Below, piece by piece: positions 42,306-52,427 of a stretch of DNA of 64,000 nucleotides; position 1 is the first letter of the stretch, and every line of letters begins with the position of its first letter. The stretch comes from Pseudomonas sp. Root71 (GTDB taxonomy: Bacteria; Pseudomonadota; Gammaproteobacteria; Pseudomonadales; Pseudomonadaceae). Made by a program: the position numbers and the translations under genes. The stretch lies in assembly GCF_001429045.1 (NCBI RefSeq), contig NZ_LMHY01000030.1, positions 211,366 to 275,365 on the forward strand. The letters are read 5' to 3'. The notes beneath the pieces were generated by a model. It was not told where the DNA came from. It searched no databases and was given only the letters and a program-made list of their open reading frames with translations.

Positions 42306-45300
42306 ATGAACCTGCCCATCCCCGCAGACAGTGCCCTGAGCGGCTTTCACCCTGCCGTCAGCGCCTGGTTCAACCATACGTTCCCGGCCGTCACCGCCGC
42401 CCAGGCCCGGGCGTGGCCGTTGATCCGCCAGCGCCGCTCGACCCTGGTCGCCGCGCCCACCGGTTCCGGCAAGACCCTTACAGCCTTTCTCGCTGTCATC
42501 GATGACCTGGTACACCGCGGCCTGGAAAACCCCGAAGGCTTGCCCGACGCCACCCTGGTGGTCTACGTCTCGCCCCTCAAGGCGCTGTCCAACGACATCC
42601 AGATCAACCTGCAAAACCCGCTGGCCGGCATTACCGAGCAATTGGGCGTGATGGGCCTGCCGCAACTGCAGATCAGCACTGCCGTGCGCACCGGCGATAC
42701 ACCGCAAAAAGACCGTTCGGCGATGCGCAAAACGGCGCCGCACATTCTGGTGACCACGCCGGAATCCCTGTATGTGCTGCTCGGCTCCGATTCCGGCCGG
42801 CAGATGCTCGGCACGGCACGCACGGTGATCGTCGACGAGATCCACGCCATGGCCGCCAGCAAACGCGGCAGCCACCTGGCACTGAGCCTTGAACGCCTGC
42901 AAGCACTCTGCCCGGAGCCGCTGCTGCGCATCGGTCTGTCGGCCACGCAAAAGCCCATCGAAGCCGTTTCGCGCTTCCTTGTCGGTGGCGATCGTCCGTG
43001 CGAGATCGTCGACATCGGCCACGCCCGCCCCCGCGACCTGGACATCGAAGTGCCGCCCGTGCCGCTATCGGCCGTGATGGCCAACGATGTCTGGGAACTG
43101 GTGTACGACCGCCTCGCCGCCCTCGCCCGGGAACACCGGACCACGCTGATTTTCGTCAACACCCGGCGCCTCGCCGAGCGCCTGAGCCGGCACCTGAGCG
43201 AGCGCCTGGGCAAGGATGCCGTGGCCGCCCATCACGGCAGCCTGGCCAAGGAATTTCGCCTGGATGCCGAGCAGCGACTCAAGCGCGGCGACCTGCAAGT
43301 GCTGATTGCCACGGCATCGCTGGAACTGGGGATAGACATCGGCGACGTCGACCTGGTGTGCCAGATCGCCTCGCCGCGTTCGATTGCCGGGTTTCTGCAA
43401 CGGGTCGGCCGTTCCGGGCACCAGGTCGGCGGCACGCCCAAGGGCCGTTTGTTCGCCACCACCCGCGACGACCTGATCGAATGTGCCGCGCTGCTCGACT
43501 GCGTGCGCCGGGGCGAACTCGATACCTTGCTGATCCCGCAAGCGCCGCTGGACGTGCTGGCGCAGCAGATCATCGCCGAGGTCAGTTGTCAGGAATGGCC
43601 GGAGCAAGCGCTGCTGCACATGCTGCGCCGCGCCTCGCCCTACGCCGCACTCGACGACAAACACTATCAGGCACTGCTGCACATGCTCGCCGAGGGCTAC
43701 AACGGCCGTCAGGGCATCCGTAGCGCCTATCTGCATCGCGACGCCGTGAGCCGCACCCTGCGCGGGCGCCGGGGCGCAAAACTGACGGCGGTGACCAGTG
43801 GCGGGACCATTCCGGACAACGCCGACTACAGCGTGCTGCTGGAGCCTCAAGGGCTGAACATCGGCACCATCAACGAAGACTTCGCAGTGGAAAGCATTGC
43901 CGGGGATATCTTCCAGTTGGGCAACACGTCCTATCGGATCCTGCGGGTGGAAACCGGCAAAGTCCGGGTCGAGGATGCCCGGGGCCTGCCGCCGACCATT
44001 CCGTTCTGGCTCGGTGAAGCACCGGGGCGCAGCGCCGAATTGTCCGCGGCGGTGGCGCGCTTGCAGGCACAACTCGACGACCTGCTGGGGGCTGCGCCAG
44101 GCAACTTGCAACCAGCACTCGACTGGCTGACCGAGACCCTGGGCCTGAACCTTGCCAGCGCCGAACAACTGGTGGACTACCTGGCTCGCGCACGGCAAGC
44201 GCTGAGTGCCCTGCCATCCCAGGACACGCTGCTGATGGAACGCTTTTTCGACGAGTCCGGCGGCACCCAACTGGTCATTCACACGCCGTTCGGCAGCCGC
44301 ATCAACCGCGCCTGGGGCCTGGCCTTGCGCAAGCGCTTCTGTCGCACCTTCAACTTCGAGTTGCAGGCAGCCGCCAGCGAAGACGCCATCGTGCTGTCGT
44401 TGTCCACCGGCCACAGTTTTGAACTGGATGACGTCTGGCGCTACCTGCACAGCAACAGTGCCGAACACATCCTGATTCAAGCCGTGCTCGACGCGCCGCT
44501 GTTCGGCGTGCGCTGGCGCTGGAATGCCGGCGTGGCCCTGGCGCTACCGCGCTACAGCGGCGGGCGCAAGGTCCCGCCGCAGATCCAGCGGATGAAAAGC
44601 GAAGACCTGATCGCCAGCGTGTTTCCCGATCAGATCGCCTGCGTGGAAAACCTCGCTGGCGAACGGGAGATTCCCGACCATCCGTTGGTGGAACAGACCC
44701 TCGACGATTGCCTGCACGACGCCATGGACACCGAAGGCTGGCTGGCTTTGCTTCGACGCATGGAGCGCGGCGACATTCGCCTGATCAGCCGCGACTTGCC
44801 GGCACCCTCGCCGCTGGCGGCGGAGATTCTCAGCGCCCGGCCCTATACCTTTCTCGACGATGCACCACTGGAAGAACGCCGCACTCAAGCCGTACTCAAC
44901 CGCCGCTGGAGCGACCCGCAATCCACCGATGATCTTGGTGCGCTGGACGCCGAGGCGATTGCCGCCGTGCGCGACGAAGCCTGGCCGACGCCCTCCGGTG
45001 TCGATGAAATGCATGAGGCCTTGATGAGCCTGGCGTGCATCACCAATGCCGAGGCCTGCGCCAATCCGCAGTGGCTAGACTGGCTCACAACCCTGGCCGA
45101 CAGTGGGCGCGCGAGCCGTTTGCAGATCAACGCCGGGCAATCGCTGTGGCTGGCACTGGAACGCCTGACCTGCCTGCGGGCGATTTATCCACAGGCCGAA
45201 TTGACGCCATCGCTGCAAGCGCTGCCGGACTTCGACGAGGCCTGGGAACCCGACGACGCCATCCTCGAACTGATTCGTGCACGGCTCAGTGCCTTCGGGC

Positions 45301-46613
45301 CGCTGGCGCTCGAGCGCATTGCCGAACCGCTCGGTTTGCCCGCTGCGCAGGTCAACCAGGCCCTGGCGCAACTGGAACGCGAAGGTTACGTGCTGCGCGG
45401 CCGATTCACCCCGGGCACCGCCCAGGAAGAATGGTGCGAGCGGCATTTGCTGGCGTGGATTCACCGCTATACGGTCAAGCGCCTGCGCCGGGAAATCGAG
45501 CCGGTGGCGTTGCAGGATTTCATGCGATTCCTGTTCGACTGGCAGCATGTATCGAGCGCAAGCCAGGGCCAGGGCGCGGCGGTTTTGCCGGCCGTTATTG
45601 CGCAATTCGAAGGCTACCCCGCCGCTGCTTCAGCCTGGGACAGCGATATCCTGCCAGCGCGAATCAAGGACTACTCGGCGACCTGGCTGGATGAGTTGTG
45701 CCGCAGCGGCAGACTGGTATGGACACGCCTGACTGCGCACAACAAAAGCGCCAGCACCGCCCTGCGCAGCACGCCGATCGTGTTGCTGCCGCGCAACCAG
45801 GTCGGCCTCTGGAGCAGCTTGACCGAACAGACGCCGGTCAGCGAACTGTCGCCGAAAACGCAAAAGGTCCACGCCGCCCTCAGCCAGCATGGCGCGCTGT
45901 TTTTCGATGAGCTGATCCATGAGGCCCACCTGCTGCGTTCAGAGCTGGAAATCGCCCTGCAGGAACTGGTGGGCGCGGGGCTGGTGAACGCCGACAGCTT
46001 CGCCGGATTGCGCGCCCTGATTACCCCGGCCAGCAAGCGCCAGCCGCGCAACAGTCGGCGTGGACGCGGAGCATTCATCGGTGGCATGGACGACGCCGGA
46101 CGCTGGGCCCTGTTGCGACGCGCACCTACCGGGCCGATGGTGCAAAACCTGCGGATGTCTGCCGAAACCCTTGAACACATCGCCATGACCTTGCTGCGCC
46201 GCTACGGCGTGGTGTTCTGGCGCTTGCTGGAACGCGAGGCGGACTGGTTGCCGAGCTGGCGGGAACTGCTGCGTACCTTCCATCGGTTGGAGGCACGCGG
46301 CGAGATTCGCGGCGGGCGGTTTGTCAGTGGCCTGGCGGGCGAGCAATTCGCCCTGCCCGAGGCGATCCCCTTGTTGCGAGAGGTGCGGCGTCGGCCCCAT
46401 GACGGCAGCCTGGTCGCGGTGTGCGGGGGCGATCCGCTGAACCTCGCTGGCACGCTATTGCCCGGCATGAAAGTCCCAGCGCTGGCGAGCAATCGGCTGG
46501 TGTATCGGGACGGGTTGCCGGTGGCTGCCGAGATTGCCGGCAAGCAGCAGTTCTGGGGGGAGTTGGATCAGCTCGGTGGTGCCGAGGTGCGCAACAAACT
46601 GATCCGGCATTGA
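42306..46613 (+). CDS. lhr: Lhr-type large ATP-dependent helicase
   Basis: A 1435-residue superfamily 2 helicase of the full-length Lhr class. The N-terminal core has Walker A APTGSGKT (about 51-58), DEIHAMAASKRGSHLALSLERL with the DEIH box, SATQKPIEAV and motif VI QRVGRSGHQVGG. The rest is the winged-helix/beta-barrel core and the long C-terminal domain characteristic of Lhr. These enzymes move 3' to 5' on DNA and RNA-DNA hybrids and act in DNA repair. The ATG at 42306 is the homology start; an upstream frame from 42129 crosses the REP doublet. It is a single gene, without the ligase-associated exonuclease that pairs with the short form. Confidence 0.94.
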   Translation: MNLPIPADSALSGFHPAVSAWFNHTFPAVTAAQARAWPLIRQRRSTLVAAPTGSGKTLTAFLAVIDDLVHRGLENPEGLPDATLVVYVSPLKALSNDIQINLQNPLAGITEQLGVMGLPQLQISTAVRTGDTPQKDRSAMRKTAPHILVTTPESLYVLLGSDSGRQMLGTARTVIVDEIHAMAASKRGSHLALSLERLQALCPEPLLRIGLSATQKPIEAVSRFLVGGDRPCEIVDIGHARPRDLDIEVPPVPLSAVMANDVWELVYDRLAALAREHRTTLIFVNTRRLAERLSRHLSERLGKDAVAAHHGSLAKEFRLDAEQRLKRGDLQVLIATASLELGIDIGDVDLVCQIASPRSIAGFLQRVGRSGHQVGGTPKGRLFATTRDDLIECAALLDCVRRGELDTLLIPQAPLDVLAQQIIAEVSCQEWPEQALLHMLRRASPYAALDDKHYQALLHMLAEGYNGRQGIRSAYLHRDAVSRTLRGRRGAKLTAVTSGGTIPDNADYSVLLEPQGLNIGTINEDFAVESIAGDIFQLGNTSYRILRVETGKVRVEDARGLPPTIPFWLGEAPGRSAELSAAVARLQAQLDDLLGAAPGNLQPALDWLTETLGLNLASAEQLVDYLARARQALSALPSQDTLLMERFFDESGGTQLVIHTPFGSRINRAWGLALRKRFCRTFNFELQAAASEDAIVLSLSTGHSFELDDVWRYLHSNSAEHILIQAVLDAPLFGVRWRWNAGVALALPRYSGGRKVPPQIQRMKSEDLIASVFPDQIACVENLAGEREIPDHPLVEQTLDDCLHDAMDTEGWLALLRRMERGDIRLISRDLPAPSPLAAEILSARPYTFLDDAPLEERRTQAVLNRRWSDPQSTDDLGALDAEAIAAVRDEAWPTPSGVDEMHEALMSLACITNAEACANPQWLDWLTTLADSGRASRLQINAGQSLWLALERLTCLRAIYPQAELTPSLQALPDFDEAWEPDDAILELIRARLSAFGPLALERIAEPLGLPAAQVNQALAQLEREGYVLRGRFTPGTAQEEWCERHLLAWIHRYTVKRLRREIEPVALQDFMRFLFDWQHVSSASQGQGAAVLPAVIAQFEGYPAAASAWDSDILPARIKDYSATWLDELCRSGRLVWTRLTAHNKSASTALRSTPIVLLPRNQVGLWSSLTEQTPVSELSPKTQKVHAALSQHGALFFDELIHEAHLLRSELEIALQELVGAGLVNADSFAGLRALITPASKRQPRNSRRGRGAFIGGMDDAGRWALLRRAPTGPMVQNLRMSAETLEHIAMTLLRRYGVVFWRLLEREADWLPSWRELLRTFHRLEARGEIRGGRFVSGLAGEQFALPEAIPLLREVRRRPHDGSLVAVCGGDPLNLAGTLLPGMKVPALASNRLVYRDGLPVAAEIAGKQQFWGELDQLGGAEVRNKLIRH

Positions 46614-46629
46614 AGTTGTCTGGTCTGGC

Positions 46630-46739
46630 GCCTTCGCGAGCAAGCCCGCTCCCACATTGGATCTATGTTCGGACGCAGATTGGTGTTCCAACACAAAACC
46701 CTGTGGGAGCGGCGGTGCGGCGATCCGACCGCGAAGAGG
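46630..46739. repeat. REP doublet, family A with D arm
   Basis: The left copy is TTCGCGAGCAAGCCCGCTCC. The right copy is GTGGGAGCGGCGGTGCGGCG then ATCCGACCGCGAAGAGGC, in which a GGCGGTGCGGCGATCCGAC segment replaces the usual stem centre. Confidence 0.85.
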
Positions 46740-46776
46740 CCATCACAGCCAACAAAGAACCTCAGGACAAAACCTT

Positions 46777-48906
46777 CTACTGAGACCGCGGCCGATCCGG
46801 CATCAGCACCGCCGAGTGATCCGGCTCATGCCCTGCCTCGGGTTGCGCTTCGACCGGATGCCGCGGCACCAATGCCTGCTGTGGATAAGTCTGCGCGAAG
46901 TTCACCCACGGGCAGTTATCCACAAGCTTTTTCAACCGCTGGTTGAAGGCCCGGCTCACCGCGTATTGACCACCGGACACCGTGCGGAATTGCGCGGTCA
47001 GCACCACACCGTTGAGGTCCATCTTGTCGACGCCAAACACATCCAGCGATCCTTGCAGGTTGTAGCGCAGGAACGGGTCGTTGCTGATGGAGTGCCCGGC
47101 CTCGCGGATCAGTTCGATGGCCTTGTCGACATCGGTGTCGTAAGTGAACTGCACCGAGAAAAACGCATAGGCGAATTGCCGCGATTGGTTGGTCACGGCC
47201 TTGATCTGCCCGAACGGCACCGAGTGCACGAATCCCTTGCCGTCGCGCAGGCGCAAGGTGCGGATGGTCAGGCCTTCGACGGTGCCTGCGTGGCCGGAAT
47301 CGAGCACCACCCAGTCACCAATGGACAAGGTGTCTTCGATGATGATGAACAACCCGGTAATCACATCCTGCACCAGTTGCTGGGAACCGAAACCGATCGC
47401 CAGGCCGATGACCCCGGCACCGGCCAGGAATGGCGCGACGTTGATTCCCAGGTTGGCCATGGTGGTGATCGCGCAAATCACCACCAGGATGATTTTGATC
47501 GCGTTGCGCAGCAGCGGCAGGATGGTTTTCACCCGCGTACTCGGCTGGCGCGCCGAGCGCTTGTTGGTGGGTGGTTTCAGGGCTTCCTGAATGGCCGTGT
47601 CGAGCAACACCCAGACCATCCAGGTCACCAGGAGGATCAAACCGATGTGGCTCAGGGAATCGCTGATCGCCCGGCCCACGGCATTGGTCACTGCGAATTC
47701 GAACAGCGACACGCCCCAGATCCGTCCGAGGATATCGATGAACACGATGGCCATGCCGATGCGCAGCAAGGCGTGGGACAGATTGAGAAAGCGTTCCTTG
47801 TAGGCGCTGCTGCGGCGCAGCTCCGTCTCGCTGCGGGCCTTGAACAAATGGTGCAGCGTGGTGCTGAGGAACACCGTGGCAATCAGCAACACCGTGGTGA
47901 ACAAGGCGCTGCGCAGCACTCTCTGGTTGTCGGCCCCGGCACCGATCAGGTTGATGATCGAAACCAGTACCATCAACAGAATCGGCCAATACCAGAGCCC
48001 GGAAAATATCCGCAGGGTTTCACGCAGCGCCGGCTGCCTGAGGCGCTGGGCCAGCGGCAGGATGCGGATCACCTGGGCGACCGGTCGGCGCATGCGGATC
48101 ACCAGTAAGCCGAAGGACATCGATGCTGCCAACCCGGTGAACACGGCGATGCTGCTGGTGAGGTTGCTGCCCAGTTGATGGGCGATCTGCGGGCTGGTCA
48201 GGGCATCGCTCAATGCAACCAGAAAGCCGATGACGAACAAGGGGCGGGGACTCTTCTCGCGGATGATCTGCACCGCCCGCCGCTTGTGCCCGACATTGAA
48301 CACCACCACCAGCGACAGCACCAATGACGCGGCAAATATCCCCGCGCTGGCGGCATAAGCCAGACACAGCGCCAGCGCCCGTCCCGCCGATATCGACAAG
48401 AACTGACTGGCATAAATCGTCAACGGCAGACTGATCACCGCCGCAAGGGTGTAGGGCAGCACGTAGCCGAGCAACGCCTGGCCCCGCTCACGACTGAGCA
48501 GCAGACGATGCTCGCACAGGCGCCTGACGGCCATCCGCCCAAGCAGCCAAAGACAGGCAAACACCACCGCCCACACGCAGGTCAGCAGCAGGAAATCGCC
48601 AGCCACGCTCCAGGGCGAACGGGCCGAAGGCTGATTGACTAACTGATCCACTTCATCGACTGCGAGGTCGGCACGCAGGCGCCAGACGTCGACGAGATTT
48701 TCATTGAGATCGAGTTTGGTCTGGACCTCGTCGATGCTTGAACTGATGGCCCCCAGTAACCCGCCTTGCACCAGCGGCTCGGGGTGGGCCGGCGGCGTCG
48801 CGGCGGTCGCGGTGGCGGGCAGCCCCGGTATCGCGGCGGCTTCCAGTTGCTCGCTGCCCACAAACAGCAACGCTCCGAGCAGTATCGCGGTCTTGAGCCT
48901 GATCAA
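46777..48906 (-). CDS. MscS-family mechanosensitive channel, large form
   Basis: A 709-residue protein with a signal-like N-terminus (LKTAILLGALLFVGS), a periplasmic segment, about ten membrane helices and a C-terminal MscS domain (LAGAGVIGLAIGFGSQQLVQDVITG pore helix, then IEDTLSIGDWVVLDSGHAGTVEGLTIRTLRLRD). It is similar in layout to E. coli YbiO. It opens on osmotic downshift. I place the start at a TTG (48906) because GGAG lies 8 nt upstream and the signal sequence begins there. A frame extending to 49173 overlaps the decayed transporter on the other strand and looks non-coding. Confidence 0.85.
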   Translation of the reverse strand: MIRLKTAILLGALLFVGSEQLEAAAIPGLPATATAATPPAHPEPLVQGGLLGAISSSIDEVQTKLDLNENLVDVWRLRADLAVDEVDQLVNQPSARSPWSVAGDFLLLTCVWAVVFACLWLLGRMAVRRLCEHRLLLSRERGQALLGYVLPYTLAAVISLPLTIYASQFLSISAGRALALCLAYAASAGIFAASLVLSLVVVFNVGHKRRAVQIIREKSPRPLFVIGFLVALSDALTSPQIAHQLGSNLTSSIAVFTGLAASMSFGLLVIRMRRPVAQVIRILPLAQRLRQPALRETLRIFSGLWYWPILLMVLVSIINLIGAGADNQRVLRSALFTTVLLIATVFLSTTLHHLFKARSETELRRSSAYKERFLNLSHALLRIGMAIVFIDILGRIWGVSLFEFAVTNAVGRAISDSLSHIGLILLVTWMVWVLLDTAIQEALKPPTNKRSARQPSTRVKTILPLLRNAIKIILVVICAITTMANLGINVAPFLAGAGVIGLAIGFGSQQLVQDVITGLFIIIEDTLSIGDWVVLDSGHAGTVEGLTIRTLRLRDGKGFVHSVPFGQIKAVTNQSRQFAYAFFSVQFTYDTDVDKAIELIREAGHSISNDPFLRYNLQGSLDVFGVDKMDLNGVVLTAQFRTVSGGQYAVSRAFNQRLKKLVDNCPWVNFAQTYPQQALVPRHPVEAQPEAGHEPDHSAVLMPDRPRSQ

Positions 48907-49417
48907 AACACCCGCTCCTTTGGCTGTGTCGGTAGGGAACTGATCGAGAAATGCCGGACAAGTTCGGATATAGATCCCTCGCCACAGACTAACACCCGCG
49001 CTCGCGATCTTTGCGCCCGAGGCAAATATCAAATGTCCTTCCCTGTATTTTTCTGAACGAGCCAAATCCAGACGCTGCGCTGCCCACGGGGTGTTTTTCT
49101 CGATCAACTCGACTATCGCCACCAGTCTAGTGCCGAAGGAAAAAGCCGCCAGCACGATTGCGAGCATGTTCACCAGCCTGGCCGGCGTTGGTCACCGGCG
49201 TGCCGCTGGGGACATTCATCGGCCAGCATTTGGACTGGTGTGAAACCGTCCTTGCCGTTTTGGCTCCGGGTGTAATCGCCCTCATCGGCAGCTACGTGCC
49301 GGAATATATCGCCCACAAGTGGTGCTCTGTAGAAAATTTACCGTCCGTAGCGCCATCGAAACTTTCGCCGCAGCCTCGTAGTCATCTCAAGACAGGCGCT
49401 GTCAGACCGGAGGCGAC
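48907..49417. other. Intergenic region with a decayed transporter gene
   Basis: 511 bp. About 220 bp (49100-49320) are the MFS remnant described separately. The rest has a fragment of a family C REP end (CCCTCGCCACAG near 48975) and the unresolved promoters of the mscS and DUF72 genes. Confidence 0.6.
49100..49320 (+). pseudogene. Remnant of an MFS (DHA1-type) efflux transporter
   Basis: Two reading frames join into one MFS fragment. The first (49100-49183) reads TSLVPKEKAASTIASMFTSLA; the second (49185-49320), shifted by one base, continues ALVTGVPLGTFIGQHLDW and APGVIALIGSYVP. Together these match the region around helices 4-6 of DHA1 drug/sugar efflux proteins such as the AraJ/SotB group. 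About 70 of roughly 400 residues remain, with a frameshift near 49184 and no start or end. It is a deletion relic, not a functional gene. Confidence 0.75.
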
Positions 49418-50344
49418 ATGGCGACGATTCATATCGGTATTTCAGGCTGGCGCTACACGCCCTGGCGGGGAGATTTCTACCCCAGTGGCCTGACCCACAA
49501 GCGCGAATTGCAATTCGCCTCGCGGGCGGTCAACAGCATCGAAATCAATGGATCGTTCTACGCGCTGCAGCGGCCCGAACGTTATGCCCAGTGGTACGGC
49601 GAAACCCCGCTCGACTTCGTTTTCAGCGTCAAGGCCCCGCGCTTCATTACCCATATCAAGCGGCTGCGGGACATCCACAGACCGCTGGCCAATTTCTTTG
49701 CGTCCGGAGTGCTGGAATTAAAAGAAAAGCTCGGCCCTGTCCTCTGGCAGTTTCCCCCCAGTTTCAAATTCGATGCCGAGTTGTTCGAAAACTTCCTCGA
49801 CCAATTGCCCCACAATACCGAACAGGCCGCCGCCCTCGCCCGCCAGCACGACTCCCACGTCACCGGCCATGCGAGTCTGAAGGCTCACAAAAAACAGCCC
49901 TTGCGCCATGCCGTAGAGATCCGTCACGACAGTTTTATCGATCCGCTGTTCGTCCGCTTGCTCAAGCGCTACAACACGGCCCTGGTCATCGCCGACACGG
50001 CAGGTAAATGGCCGTACCGCGAAGACATCACCAGCGATTTCGTCTACCTGCGCCTGCATGGCGCCGAAACACTCTATGCCAGCGGCTACACCCCGCAGGC
50101 ACTAAAACACTGGGGCGAACGAATCGAAGCCTGGCATCACGGCCGGCAACCGGATGATGCACAACTGATCGCGCCCCGGCAGAAACCAAAGGCGTGCAAA
50201 TCCCGGGAGGTATTCTGCTATTTCGATAACGACATCAAAATCCGCGCCCCCTTTGATGCACGCCATTTGCTGCAACGCCTGCACCTCGACAAAAACCTCG
50301 CCACCGTCCCCGGTGAGCCTGCCACCGAGGGCGTGTTGCCATGA
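49418..50344 (+). CDS. DUF72 family protein
   Basis: A 308-residue TIM-barrel-like DUF72 protein. Typical features are IHIGISGWRYTPWRGDFYP at the N-terminus, NSIEINGSFYALQRPERYAQW, the FSVKAPRFITHIKRL strand, and FVYLRLHGAETLYASGY near the end. The family's biochemical function is not established. The stop overlaps the next gene, an endonuclease/phosphatase-family protein, and the operon continues with clsB and a YbhN-type protein. It is part of a lipid-related operon but need not act on lipids. Confidence 0.88.
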   Translation: MATIHIGISGWRYTPWRGDFYPSGLTHKRELQFASRAVNSIEINGSFYALQRPERYAQWYGETPLDFVFSVKAPRFITHIKRLRDIHRPLANFFASGVLELKEKLGPVLWQFPPSFKFDAELFENFLDQLPHNTEQAAALARQHDSHVTGHASLKAHKKQPLRHAVEIRHDSFIDPLFVRLLKRYNTALVIADTAGKWPYREDITSDFVYLRLHGAETLYASGYTPQALKHWGERIEAWHHGRQPDDAQLIAPRQKPKACKSREVFCYFDNDIKIRAPFDARHLLQRLHLDKNLATVPGEPATEGVLP

Positions 50345-51138
50345 ACATTCCCGAGCCGGTCGGCGTCACGGACGAGCAGACACCCATCAATACGACAGTG
50401 CGCAGCTTCACAGTGCTGACGGTCAACACCCACAAAGGTTTCACCGCGCTCAATCGCCGTTTCATCCTGCCGGAACTGCGTGAAGCGGTGCGCAGTGTGT
50501 CTGCCGATGTGGTGTTTTTGCAGGAAGTCCACGGCACCCACGAACAGCATCCCAGGCGCTACACCAACTGGCCGGCGATGCCGCAATACGAATTCCTCGC
50601 CGACAGCCTGTGGCCACAGTTCGCCTATGGCCGCAATGCGGTGTATCCGGCGGGCGATCACGGCAATGCGCTGTTGTCGAAGTTCCAGATCATCCGCCAC
50701 GACAACCTCGATGTATCCATCAGCGGCCACGAGAACCGCGGGCTCCTGCATTGCGTGTTGCGCCTGCCCGGCGATGGCCAGGAGGTGCATGCCATTTGCG
50801 TACACCTGGGGTTGCTCGAAACCCATCGCACCGCACAACTGAAGCTGCTCGCCCAACGCCTGGACGCACTGCCCGGCGACGCCCCGGTGATTGTCGCCGG
50901 TGACTTCAACGATTGGCGCCAGCGCGCCGATGCGTTGCTAAAACCCAGTGGTTTGCGTGAAGTCTTCGCCGCGCACCATGGCAAACCGGCACGCAGTTTC
51001 CCCGCGCGCTTGCCGGCATTGCGCCTGGACCGAATCTACGTGCGCAACCTCAAGGCCAGCCATCCGCGAGTGCTGACCTCCCGGCCCTGGTCGCACCTTT
51101 CCGACCACGTCCCGCTGTCGGTGGAGATCGAGCTATGA
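50341..51138 (+). CDS. Endonuclease/exonuclease/phosphatase family protein (YbhP-like)
   Basis: A 265-residue EEP-fold hydrolase. Conserved metal and catalytic residues appear in VLTVNTHKGF, ADVVFLQEVHG, VIVAGDFNDW and the final SDHVPLSVEIE. It matches E. coli YbhP, always next to the cardiolipin synthase ClsB, and probably hydrolyses a phosphodiester of a lipid or its headgroup. The ATG overlaps the DUF72 stop and the stop overlaps the clsB start (both ATGA). Confidence 0.88.
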   Translation: MNIPEPVGVTDEQTPINTTVRSFTVLTVNTHKGFTALNRRFILPELREAVRSVSADVVFLQEVHGTHEQHPRRYTNWPAMPQYEFLADSLWPQFAYGRNAVYPAGDHGNALLSKFQIIRHDNLDVSISGHENRGLLHCVLRLPGDGQEVHAICVHLGLLETHRTAQLKLLAQRLDALPGDAPVIVAGDFNDWRQRADALLKPSGLREVFAAHHGKPARSFPARLPALRLDRIYVRNLKASHPRVLTSRPWSHLSDHVPLSVEIEL

Positions 51139-52427
51139 GCAGCCAGTCGATGGAAAAAACCACGCTGGAACACATCCCCGCTCCGCCGACCCGCGAGCCG
51201 ACAGCGGTCGATGTCGAATACGGCTGGCAAGGCAGCAATCGTGTCGAGTTGCTGGAAAACGGTGAGGCGTATTTTCCCCGGGTGTTTGAAGCCCTGCGCC
51301 GGGCGCAAAGTGAAATCTTGCTGGAAACCTTCATTCTGTTCGAGGACAAGGTGGGCAATGAGCTGCAACAAATCCTGATCGAAGCTGCTCAACGGGGCGT
51401 GCGCACCACCGTCAGCCTCGACGGCTTTGGCTGCGGCGAACTGAGTACCGGGTTCCTCACCGCCCTGACAGCCGCCGGCGTGCACCTGCAAATGTTCGAT
51501 CCGGCACCGAAACGCCTGGGCATCCGCACCAACTGGTTCCGGCGCCTGCACCGCAAGATTGTGGTGGTCGATGGCACCGTCGCGTTCGTCGGCGGGATCA
51601 ACTTTTCCGCCGATCATCTGGCCGATTTCGGCCCCGAGGCCAAACAGGATTATTCCGTAGAGGTTCAGGGTCCGGCCGTTGCCGACATCCATCACTTTGC
51701 CCTGCTGCAATGCGGTCGCCCGGCACACGCCAAATACTGGTGGCAGCGCCGTCGGCAGCGGCGTTCGGAACTGGCCTTCAGTGATCACGATGGCCAGGTG
51801 CGGCTGGTGTACCGCGACAACGGGGAACACCAGACCGACATCGAGGAGGTTTACCGCCAGGTGTTGCGCCAGGCGCAGCGCCGGGTGGTGATCGCCAACG
51901 CCTACTTCTTTCCCGGTTTCCGCTTGCTGCGCGAGATCCGCAACGCGGCACGCCGAGGGGTGGATGTGCGGTTGATCCTGCAGGGACAGCCAGACATGCG
52001 GGTGGCCAAGCTCGCGGCGCGCATGACCTACGATTACTTGCTCAAGTCCGGGGTGAAGATCTACGAATATTGCGACCGCCCACTGCACGGCAAGGTCGCA
52101 CTGGTGGATGAGGACTGGAGCACCGTTGGCTCGAGCAATCTCGACCCGTTGAGCCTGTCGATGAATCTGGAAGCCAACGTGCTGATCCGCGACCGTGGCT
52201 TCAATCGAGTTCTGTTCGATCGCCTGGAAGACCTCAGCGACAACCACTGCAAGGTCATGTCTCACGACATCGCGCCACGCGGGCGTGTCTGGCACATGAC
52301 CATCGGTTTTCTGGTGTTTCACTTCCTGCGACATTTCCCGGCATGGGCCGGTTGGTTGCCGGCGCATAAACCTCGCCTGAAACCCTTCCCCCCTCCGACC
52401 GAGAGCGCTGACCATGAACCGCGCTGA
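51135..52427 (+). CDS. clsB: Cardiolipin synthase B
   Basis: A 430-residue phospholipase-D-superfamily enzyme with both HKD motifs: HRKIVVVDGTVAFVGGINFS and HGKVALVDEDWSTVGSSNLD. It transfers a phosphatidyl group between lipids to make cardiolipin; the E. coli ClsB homologue can also make phosphatidylglycerol. No N-terminal membrane helices, as expected for ClsB. The neighbours (YbhP-like before, YbhN-like after) reproduce the E. coli ybhPON unit. Overlaps the next gene by 14 bp. Confidence 0.94.
   Translation: MSSQSMEKTTLEHIPAPPTREPTAVDVEYGWQGSNRVELLENGEAYFPRVFEALRRAQSEILLETFILFEDKVGNELQQILIEAAQRGVRTTVSLDGFGCGELSTGFLTALTAAGVHLQMFDPAPKRLGIRTNWFRRLHRKIVVVDGTVAFVGGINFSADHLADFGPEAKQDYSVEVQGPAVADIHHFALLQCGRPAHAKYWWQRRRQRRSELAFSDHDGQVRLVYRDNGEHQTDIEEVYRQVLRQAQRRVVIANAYFFPGFRLLREIRNAARRGVDVRLILQGQPDMRVAKLAARMTYDYLLKSGVKIYEYCDRPLHGKVALVDEDWSTVGSSNLDPLSLSMNLEANVLIRDRGFNRVLFDRLEDLSDNHCKVMSHDIAPRGRVWHMTIGFLVFHFLRHFPAWAGWLPAHKPRLKPFPPPTESADHEPR

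Noticed and set aside
48907..49173. N-terminal extension of the MscS-family gene
   Set aside because: It lies opposite the MFS remnant, has non-membrane character, and a signal-like start with ribosome site is found at 48906.
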